From: a virus
Length of the DNA stretch: 24,746 bases
Direction: 5' to 3' (one strand)
IMG/VR virus record: IMGVR_UViG_3300037840_000553
Location: 1-24,746 of that record
Shown: in pieces, positions 14,791 to 20,549 of the stretch
Numbering within the stretch: position 1 is the stretch's first letter
Layout of the letters: the number at the start of each line of letters is the position of its first letter
The notes under the pieces: model-generated
Seen by the model: the letters and a program-made list of their open reading frames with translations, nothing else
What the model was told of the DNA's origin: nothing
The model's database searches: none
Made by a program: the position numbers and the translations under genes

Positions 14791-15092
14791 CAGCCTATTG
14801 GCTCCAGTCTGGGTTAAGGGTGCGCAACCTAGTGACTACCACCATGCGCAATCATCCCAAGGATTGCATCTTCAAGCCTGGCGCTATCGACCGTATAACG
14901 GTGCGCGGCGAGGCGGCCCTTGCATCTGGCCAAAAACTGATTGATGCCATCGAGGCCGGCTTCCTTGAAGAGGAAATTTATTGCCCGCACGAGGGCATTG
15001 ACAAGCGCGCCGAGTACTATGCCGGCAAGGCCGTTGAGGGTTGGATAGAATGGTCGCGCCAAATGGCGCTTGACGTGGATATGTTTGCATGA
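14787..15092 (+). CDS. Hypothetical protein
   Basis: A 101-residue protein starting MTAYWLQSGLRVRNLVTTTM, overlapping the portal stop by four bases. A helical acidic segment (KLIDAIEAGFLEEEIYCPHE) is followed by GIDKRAEYYAGKAVEGWIEW. The Cys-Pro-His could be part of a metal site but no partner is obvious. Not recognised. Confidence 0.55.
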   Translation: MTAYWLQSGLRVRNLVTTTMRNHPKDCIFKPGAIDRITVRGEAALASGQKLIDAIEAGFLEEEIYCPHEGIDKRAEYYAGKAVEGWIEWSRQMALDVDMFA

Positions 15093-15466
15093 AGTTTTTA
15101 CTGCTGTGGATTTCGCTATCCTCCCTTGCGACTTGGCGTCCTGAGTATGCCCAGTTGAACGACGCGCAGCGCCAATGGTTTAAGGACCAAAAGAATCCAA
15201 AGACGAAAATTCCATGCTGCTCCGAAGCTGATGGCGCGCAGGCGCAGGAAGATATAGCGGACGGCCACTACCGTGTCCGCTTCGTGGCGCGTACTTTCAC
15301 CAGTGCCCCAGATGTTGATAGCGGTTGGATGGATGTCCCGGATGAAACCGTGATTCAGGAACCAAACAGGCATGGTGCTCCGGTGGTTTGGTACTATTGG
15401 AAGCAAGGTAGCAATAGTCCATTGATTTTGATGATTCGCTGCTATGCACCTGGGGCCAAGGGATGA
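15089..15466 (+). CDS. Exported protein with CC motif
   Basis: A 125-residue product starting MKFLLLWISLSSLATW, a short Sec-type signal. The mature protein begins YAQLNDAQRQWFKDQKNPKT and then IPCCSEADG, followed by HYRVRFVARTF, a WMDVP segment and PVVWYY, ending in MIRCYAPG. This arrangement matches a family of small exported proteins common in Rhizobiales and their phages, of unknown function. It overlaps the previous gene by four bases. Confidence 0.65.
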   Translation: MKFLLLWISLSSLATWRPEYAQLNDAQRQWFKDQKNPKTKIPCCSEADGAQAQEDIADGHYRVRFVARTFTSAPDVDSGWMDVPDETVIQEPNRHGAPVVWYYWKQGSNSPLILMIRCYAPGAKG

Positions 15467-15762
15467 CCGCAACGCGACGTGATCTTTTTGCCCTGGGTGG
15501 CCTCGCCGCGCTGGGCTCTATCGGTCCGGTCGAAGCGGCGGATCTGGATGTGCGCAGCAGTAGCGCGCTGCGCATCAGTGTGGTTTTTGAGCACGGCAAA
15601 TGGCAGGTCGCGGTGCCCGATTTTGAGTCCATGGCCTATGGCGATGCCCACGGTTGGGGCTGGCGCCCTGGCATGGCGATGCAATACAAGTGGGTGCCGC
15701 TCGAAGAATATTTGGCCCAGGTCGAGGAAGTTTGCGGCCTGCGGCCAAAGGCGGAGGGCTGA
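15463..15762 (+). CDS. Exported protein with Tat-like leader
   Basis: A 99-residue protein starting MTATRRDLFALGGLAALGSI, a short leader with a twin-arginine-like TRRDLF motif and a likely cleavage at EAAD. The mature part is a small beta-rich domain (LRISVVFEHGKWQVAVPDFE) and a Trp/Gly-rich middle (GDAHGWGWRPGMAMQYKWVP). It overlaps genes on both sides by four or one base. Not recognised. Confidence 0.6.
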   Translation: MTATRRDLFALGGLAALGSIGPVEAADLDVRSSSALRISVVFEHGKWQVAVPDFESMAYGDAHGWGWRPGMAMQYKWVPLEEYLAQVEEVCGLRPKAEG

Positions 15763-16070
15763 TGGCCACTTTTGTGATGCGCAAAGGCCGCTTGGTGCGC
15801 AAGGAACGCGCCGCGCCGCCGTCGGGGGCCTTCGTCATCAGCGATGAGATGGCGCCGACGCGGCATATGGCGGATGGCAAGCATTATACATCGAAAGCGA
15901 AATTTCGGCAGGCGACGCGCCGCGCCGGGTGCATAGAGGTAGGCAATGAGACTACCACCTTGCTAAAGCCGCGCCGCACCCCGGCCTTCGACCGCGAGAC
16001 CCGGCGCGCCGAGGTGCGCCAAATGCTACGCCGGCAGCTGCGCGGCGAGACAATGCGCAGCCAAGATTGA
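15762..16070 (+). CDS. Conserved small phage protein
   Basis: A 102-residue basic protein starting MATFVMRKGRLVRKERAAPP. The central block FVISDEMAPTRHMADGKHYT followed by SKAKFRQATRRAGCIEVGNE is a pattern I know from small proteins in phage head gene clusters. The C-terminus is Arg-rich. Its ATG overlaps the previous stop. A connector or head-assembly role is possible but not shown. Confidence 0.6.
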   Translation: MATFVMRKGRLVRKERAAPPSGAFVISDEMAPTRHMADGKHYTSKAKFRQATRRAGCIEVGNETTTLLKPRRTPAFDRETRRAEVRQMLRRQLRGETMRSQD

Positions 16071-16082
16071 GGGGGCCACACC

Positions 16083-16589
16083 ATGCCCTACATCACCCGA
16101 TCGAATGATGACAAGGCACGTCAGGATAAGGAATTTGAGACAATCGCCGAGGCCAATAAGCAGGAGTGGCTTGCCAAGGCGCGTCGTGGCGCCGCCGAGG
16201 ATGACGCGCGCAACGAGATGATGGCCGAGGCCCAGGACGAGGTCGCCGCCGCCTTCCCCAATGACAGCAAGGGCCACGCCGAGGCCATGTTGCGCAGGCG
16301 CGCCGCCATCGACGCTCAGCTTGCCAAATGGCGCGAGACCGGCGAATGGCCGCTCACGCGCGCCGAGCACGCGGTGCGCGATGCCGGGATCAAGAAGGCC
16401 GATGATGAAGTCCGCGCCAAGATGGACGCCGAGGCCAAGGCCAACGCCGCCAAGGCGGCGAAGCCGGTGCCCGATGCCACCACAACCACCGCCAAGCCCT
16501 TTTGGCCTAAGGCCAAGACCATTGAGGCCGACCGCAAGGCCGCGGCCGATGCGGAGGCCAAGCTGGCGGCGGATGAGAAGGATGAATGA
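16083..16589 (+). CDS. Charged Ala/Lys-rich protein
   Basis: A 168-residue protein starting MPYITRSNDDKARQDKEFET. Nearly all of it is a long charged helix, with heptad-like Ala/Lys/Glu runs (KADDEVRAKMDAEAKANAAK) interrupted by one Pro/Thr segment (PVPDATTTTAKPFWPKAK). The stop overlaps the next ATG. Such proteins accompany head assembly genes; a scaffold-like or internal-protein role is speculative. Confidence 0.5.
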   Translation: MPYITRSNDDKARQDKEFETIAEANKQEWLAKARRGAAEDDARNEMMAEAQDEVAAAFPNDSKGHAEAMLRRRAAIDAQLAKWRETGEWPLTRAEHAVRDAGIKKADDEVRAKMDAEAKANAAKAAKPVPDATTTTAKPFWPKAKTIEADRKAAADAEAKLAADEKDE

Positions 16590-16845
16590 TCCGCGCTATG
16601 CAGTCGCCGCGGTCTATCACCTCCAAATCAAGGAGGCGGTATGGCAGGCCTTTGTCGGGCAATTTAAAGCCATAAGCGCCAAGTCCGGCGTTGATTTTGG
16701 CTTGCTCAATAAGGCCGCGTTCGCTGCGTTCGTCGATTGCGCCGCGCGCATCGCGGTGGATGATGGCATAAGCGCAGATGACATGGTGCAGATCGTGCGC
16801 AGGGTGCATCAGGATGCCTATGCGCGGGCGCCTAAGTTTGGGTGA
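16582..16845 (+). CDS. Hypothetical helical protein
   Basis: An 87-residue protein starting MNDPRYAVAAVYHLQIKEAV, helical throughout (AAFVDCAARIAVDDGISADD, then MVQIVRRVHQDAYARA). It overlaps the end of the previous gene by eight bases. No motif recognised. Confidence 0.55.
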   Translation: MNDPRYAVAAVYHLQIKEAVWQAFVGQFKAISAKSGVDFGLLNKAAFAAFVDCAARIAVDDGISADDMVQIVRRVHQDAYARAPKFG

Positions 16846-16848
16846 TGT

Positions 16849-17286
16849 ATGCGTGACCTGGATTGGATTATGCGGGAATACCTGCCGCGCCAGCTTGAGG
16901 CCCAGGGCTTTGCCGAGGAAGCTCGTGCTTTGCGGGGAATGGGTGTTTTTGTGGACCTTGATAAGGCCATCGAGGCCCTGGGTGCGGTGTCCCATGTTGA
17001 ATGGGAATGGCCCGAGGGCGAAAGGCATGTGACGGCCAAGGAATGGAAGCCATTCCGTGTGGCGATCATGGAGAACGATGAATATGCTGCGGCGGTGGCG
17101 GCCGTCATAGACAAAGCCTGGGAGCCATGGCGCATTGCGCGCGGCGGTGCTGACCGCAAGGCCGTTGCCGAATGCGCCAAGGCTGGGGGTAGGTCCAATA
17201 TGTTCGTGTATAATATTGGCGGTGTCCTGAGCGAACTTTCCTTATGCGCGGCCTACCGCCATAGAAAACTGGGGATTGCAGCATGA
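16849..17286 (+). CDS. Hypothetical protein
   Basis: A 145-residue protein starting MRDLDWIMREYLPRQLEAQG, with an acidic and aromatic middle (VEWEWPEGERHVTAKEWKPF) and a C-terminal Gly-rich segment. Its stop overlaps the next ATG. No domain recognised; the size and operon position suggest a structural or assembly accessory. Confidence 0.5.
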   Translation: MRDLDWIMREYLPRQLEAQGFAEEARALRGMGVFVDLDKAIEALGAVSHVEWEWPEGERHVTAKEWKPFRVAIMENDEYAAAVAAVIDKAWEPWRIARGGADRKAVAECAKAGGRSNMFVYNIGGVLSELSLCAAYRHRKLGIAA

Positions 17287-17843
17287 TGCTCCGTCGTACC
17301 TTCCTTAAATTGTTTGGCGGCCTGCTTGCGCTGGTTGCCACCAAGCCGGTGGCCGACGCCATTGCGGCACCGGCTCAACCGAGCCCCCCGCTTGAGCACT
17401 TTGCCATTGTGCTGCCGCCCTGGTGCCCGCAGGGCTTTGTGCCCGAGGTCGGCCAGACCATATCGGCGCGCCAGTTCCCGGCGCTATTTGAGCGCGATGG
17501 CAAATTTTGGCCGCCTTATCATGGCAAGCAATTTGCTACGCTGCCTTATAATGTGACATGGCCCGATTTGTCCAAACCATGGGCGCATGGATATCAGGAC
17601 CGCCTCACGCGCGTGGCACGTTTCAAGCCTGATGATAGGGTGATGGTCGGGCTGGTGGCCACTATGGTGCAGATCGCCTCCAATGGGCGCCGGCTCAAGC
17701 CGGGCTGGGGCGTTTCTATTTTGGTGCCGCCGGAGGATTTTTTGCGCGCTTATTTCGATGCTGGGCCGCAGGGTCCGGTGGCCAATTCCGTCATGGAATA
17801 CTTTGATGGATATGAGAATGTGAATCTTGGCACGCGTACCTAA
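17283..17843 (+). CDS. Exported protein with Tat leader
   Basis: A 186-residue protein starting MMLRRTFLKLFGGLLALVAT. The RRTFLK motif is a close match to the twin-arginine export consensus, and cleavage near AIAAPA is likely. The mature domain has conserved-looking aromatic segments (LPPWCPQGFVPEVGQTISAR, LPYNVTWPDLSKPWAHG) and ends in VMEYFDGYENVNLG. Function unknown. Being exported to the periplasm in folded form would suit a protein acting on the host during infection. Confidence 0.6.
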   Translation: MMLRRTFLKLFGGLLALVATKPVADAIAAPAQPSPPLEHFAIVLPPWCPQGFVPEVGQTISARQFPALFERDGKFWPPYHGKQFATLPYNVTWPDLSKPWAHGYQDRLTRVARFKPDDRVMVGLVATMVQIASNGRRLKPGWGVSILVPPEDFLRAYFDAGPQGPVANSVMEYFDGYENVNLGTRT

Positions 17844-18015
17844 CGCCAAGTTCTCATTCCTCAGCACCGGCGAGATAGCCGAGTTGCGCCTGACCGATGA
17901 CTATGAGCGCCATTTGCGTGCCGTGCAGGCCGAGCGTGATAAGGACCGCGAGGCCGCGGCCCAGGATAGGCGCGATGCGCTGCGGGCGCGTGAACGGGAT
18001 AAGAGGATAGAGTAG
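17827..18015 (+). CDS. Small charged protein, TTG start
   Basis: A 62-residue frame from TTG 17827, overlapping the previous gene by 17 bases. It is almost all charged helix (DDYERHLRAVQAERDKDREA, then RRDALRARERDKRIE), probably coiled coil. No better start is visible. Not recognised. Confidence 0.45.
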   Translation: MARVPNAKFSFLSTGEIAELRLTDDYERHLRAVQAERDKDREAAAQDRRDALRARERDKRIE

Positions 18016-18068
18016 CGTGCATATTATGAGGAAAGGGCCGCACCCGCCGCCCCAACGGAGACCGGTGA

Positions 18069-19403
18069 ATGATTTTGTTTCATAAGTATGGCTTCCCCGA
18101 GATTATGCGCATGTCCGATACCCAGGGCGCGGCAGAGCCCGATGCGGGCGGCGCAGCGCCGCCCGGCGGCGATGGCGGCGGCGCGGAGCCCTTTGCGCGC
18201 GACCCGCTCGATACCGAGCGCTCCAAGGGGCGCATGGGCATCCGCGAGTCGCTGGAGAAGGGTTTCTCGGACGCGCGCAAAACGCCCGTGGAAGAGCGCC
18301 CCAGCCGCGGCGGCAAGGAGGGGCGCTTTGCGGCGGGAGGGCCGAAGGCGAAGGGCGCTGGGGAGTCAGCGGAGGGTGCGGCGACCGATACCGATGCCGA
18401 TAAGGCAGCGTCACCCGCCGCCGTTGTCGATGGAGGTGGTGAGGCCGCAGCGGCGGGTGACGCTGCCAAGTTGGCATTACCGGCGACCCTCAAGAACAAC
18501 GCCGAGGCCGCAGCCGAATGGGAAAAGTCCCCGGCGCTCGCCGCCGCCTATGCGCGGCGCGAGGAGGAGATGGCCAAGGGCGTGGAGAAGCTCAAGGCCG
18601 CCCATGCCGAGGTCGACACCGCCATTGCGCCGCACGCCGAGGCCATCCGCCGGCACGGACACACTCCGGGACAGGCAGTTTCGCAGCTTTTTTCATGGTT
18701 TCAATCGCTTGCCGCCAACCCCAAGGTCGCCTTCCCGGCGCTGCTGCAATCGTTCAACGCCAAGCCGGAGGATATATTCCCGCAACTTGCGGGGCGTGCG
18801 GCGGCGCCGGTCGCGCAGCAGGCAGCGGCGGCGGTGGCCGGTGATCAGGCACCCCCGGGGGGACAGCAGGCCGCGCCTGCCTTTGAGCTGCCCCCCGAAT
18901 ACAAGCAGCTCATGGATGGCACCTTTCAGAAGATGACCGCGCTTGAGCAGCAGGTTCAGCAGTTTGTGACCAGCCAGCAGGCTCAGCAGCAGCGCGCCAC
19001 CGAGCAGATCGTGGGCGACTGGTCCAAGGGCAAGCCCCACTTCGAGCGGGTGCGCGGCCAGATGGCCAAGCTGATCCAGTCGGGGGTGGTGGGCCTCAAG
19101 GCCGATGGTGGCGTGGATTTGGACGGCGCCTACGAGGCGGCGGTATATGCCGACCCCGAGCTGCGCGGTACCATGATGCAGGCTGAACAGAAGAAGGCCC
19201 AGGACGCCGCCGCGGCGCGCGTGGCCGCCGAGCAAAAGGCCCAGGCCGATGCCGCCGCCAAGGCGCGCGCCGCATCAAAGTCGCTGGCGCCTAGCGCGCC
19301 TGGTGCTTCGCCAGTCAACGGGGCGGCGCAGCAGCGTAAGAAGGGCGAGAGCGTGCGCGAGTCGATTGCGCGGGCGCGCGAGGAAGTGGCTTCGAGGGCG
19401 TAG
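18069..19403 (+). CDS. Head scaffolding protein
   Basis: A 444-residue, Ala/Gly/Gln-rich, acidic protein just upstream of the capsid gene, where scaffolds sit. The first 150 residues are disordered (Gly/Ala/Pro/Asp). A helical core follows (AAEWEKSPALAAAYARREEE, then AEAIRRHGHTPGQAVSQLF) and a domain WSKGKPHFERVRGQMAKLIQ. The end is a basic coiled coil (RKKGESVRESIARAREEV), as needed for coat binding. GGAG eight bases before ATG 18069 supports that start; an internal ATG at 18111 (MSDTQGAA) is the alternative. It would direct assembly of the intron-interrupted capsid protein. Confidence 0.75.
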   Translation: MILFHKYGFPEIMRMSDTQGAAEPDAGGAAPPGGDGGGAEPFARDPLDTERSKGRMGIRESLEKGFSDARKTPVEERPSRGGKEGRFAAGGPKAKGAGESAEGAATDTDADKAASPAAVVDGGGEAAAAGDAAKLALPATLKNNAEAAAEWEKSPALAAAYARREEEMAKGVEKLKAAHAEVDTAIAPHAEAIRRHGHTPGQAVSQLFSWFQSLAANPKVAFPALLQSFNAKPEDIFPQLAGRAAAPVAQQAAAAVAGDQAPPGGQQAAPAFELPPEYKQLMDGTFQKMTALEQQVQQFVTSQQAQQQRATEQIVGDWSKGKPHFERVRGQMAKLIQSGVVGLKADGGVDLDGAYEAAVYADPELRGTMMQAEQKKAQDAAAARVAAEQKAQADAAAKARAASKSLAPSAPGASPVNGAAQQRKKGESVRESIARAREEVASRA

Positions 19404-19405
19404 GC

Positions 19406-19636
19406 ATGCGCCACCTTTTCCTGGGCGCATGCCTATTGTTTTTAACGGGCGCAGCCAAGCTGCCTGAGCCCGCCGCTAATGAGGTGGCGGCCTGCATCGC
19501 GGACGTGCTGCGCCTGTGCAGCGAGCATATCCCCGATCGCGCGCGCATTGTGGCCTGCCTGGCGCGCGAGCATGGGCGGGGAGAGCTGAGCGCGGCGTGC
19601 AGGGCTGTGCTGGATGCGAGGCGCGGGCACAGGTAG
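19406..19636 (+). CDS. Small exported protein with repeated Cys
   Basis: A 76-residue protein starting MRHLFLGACLLFLTGAAKLP, a signal peptide or lipoprotein-like leader. The mature part holds cysteines in VAACIADVLRLCSEHIPDRA and RIVACLAREHGRGELSAACR, probably forming disulfides or a helical hairpin. It starts two bases after the scaffold stop. Role unknown. Confidence 0.55.
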   Translation: MRHLFLGACLLFLTGAAKLPEPAANEVAACIADVLRLCSEHIPDRARIVACLAREHGRGELSAACRAVLDARRGHR

Positions 19637-19637
19637 C

Positions 19638-19666
19638 TTTACCCGGGCGCGGGCGTTGGGTAAAAT
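19638..19666 (+). promoter_or_regulatory. Promoter, TTTACC-17-TAAAAT
   Basis: TTTACC at 19638-19643, preceded by GC, then 17 nt of nearly pure G+C and TAAAAT at 19661-19666. The ATG of the next gene begins only seven bases after the -10, implying a leaderless or near-leaderless transcript. Confidence 0.65.
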
Positions 19667-19672
19667 GGCTTT

Positions 19673-19888
19673 ATGGTCCAGATTTCAATAGAGTTTGTCA
19701 TTGGCTTTACGGGCAATGCGCAGAGCCTATCGGTTTATTTTAACCCGTTTGTGTGGAGATGGGGAAGGGTTGATCAACATAAGATAGAGAATAAGGTTGA
19801 TGGGCGCGCGAGCGAGGTGGAAACATATTTTATTGAACGAATTGGTTATAGGATTGGACCATTTACGGTATATGCTTCTCGCAGGTGA
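19673..19888 (+). CDS. Hypothetical protein with own promoter
   Basis: A 71-residue frame starting MVQISIEFVIGFTGNAQSLS, with aromatic and charged residues (YFNPFVWRWGRVDQHKIENK). The composition is more AT-rich than its neighbours. It is served by the 19638 promoter and seems leaderless. Its stop overlaps the zinc-finger gene. Not recognised. Confidence 0.5.
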   Translation: MVQISIEFVIGFTGNAQSLSVYFNPFVWRWGRVDQHKIENKVDGRASEVETYFIERIGYRIGPFTVYASRR

Positions 19889-20100
19889 TGGCATCTATGG
19901 TGGATGATCGCGATACTATCAAGCCGCGCCGTTGCCTCAGCTGCCGGTGCGAATTCATGAGCCGGCACGTCGGCAACCGCATATGCCCCAGGTGCGCGGA
20001 CATCAAGGACAAGGGGCCGGAGCGGCGGTCCGTTACCGGGGGTGCTGGTGAGATGTTGTATGGCGGGACGCGGGTGCCGCAGCGGAGGGTCAATGGTTAG
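19888..20100 (+). CDS. Small zinc-finger protein
   Basis: A 70-residue protein starting MASMVDDRDTIKPRRCLSCR. A four-Cys finger is clear: CLSCRCEFMSRHVGNRICPR followed by C, i.e. CxxC ... CPRC. Small proteins with this RCLxC...RICPRC pattern occur in phages and bacteria and may bind nucleic acid. Overlap with the previous stop suggests co-translation, so both may be regulators placed just before the capsid gene. Confidence 0.6.
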   Translation: MASMVDDRDTIKPRRCLSCRCEFMSRHVGNRICPRCADIKDKGPERRSVTGGAGEMLYGGTRVPQRRVNG

Positions 20101-20105
20101 GGTTG

Positions 20106-20200
20106 GTTTTGGCGAGCTCGCCGTGTGCAGGGGTCCCCTTGCGGCAACGGGGGGATCGAGCCGCCGGGTGACCGCGGCTTGCCGGCGGGCTCACCAAAAC
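20106..20200 (+). ncRNA. Structured RNA element, copy A
   Basis: GTTTTGGCGAGCTCGCCG at 20106-20123 pairs with CGGCGGGCTCACCAAAAC at 20183-20200 (18 positions, one C-A mismatch, one wobble). Inside is a GC-rich hairpin and a second one, AGCCGC...GCGGCT closing GG-GTGA-CC, a GUGA (GNRA) tetraloop. Copy B at 20214 has the same plan. Confidence 0.55.
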
Positions 20201-20213
20201 TGGTTTGGGGATG

Positions 20214-20306
20214 GTTTTGGTGAGCCTGCATGATTGGACAGCCTTCTTCCGCAGCGGAGATGGTGAGCCAAGGGTGACCTTGGCTTGTATGCAGGCTCTC
20301 CAAAGC
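20214..20306 (+). ncRNA. Structured RNA element, copy B
   Basis: GTTTTGGTGAGCCTGCAT at 20214-20231 pairs with ATGCAGGCTCTCCAAAGC at 20289-20306 (18 positions, one U-U mismatch, one wobble). The inner hairpin AGCCAAGG-GTGA-CCTTGGCT keeps the GUGA loop of copy A while the stem bases differ in a compensating way (GC in A, AA/TT here). A short hairpin TCCG-CAG-CGGA sits between, giving a three-way junction in both copies. Confidence 0.55.
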
Positions 20307-20549
20307 TTGATATCAAAACCAGCCGTGGGAGAGGGTGATTCGCCCTACCCCGAAAGAATAACGGCCTTGATTTGCATCTACGGCGACACCGCCGGGGGTG
20401 CCTAGTACGCAACCGACCCTTGCTCTTTGCCGTCCTTATGGGGCTCCGACCGCGGGGCTTCGCTGGCTTGCCGGGCGCCTACAAGCGCGGGCGGGCTGGG
20501 GGTGGTGGAGCGGGTTCAATATCAACCAATGCTCAGAGGAGAAATGCAA
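20307..20549. other. Capsid gene leader, no gene seen
   Basis: About 240 nt without a convincing gene or promoter. It has GC-rich short hairpins (for example around 20380-20400) and ends with the capsid ribosome binding site AGAGGAG at 20535-20541. The capsid mRNA therefore seems to have a long structured leader if transcribed from upstream. Confidence 0.4.
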
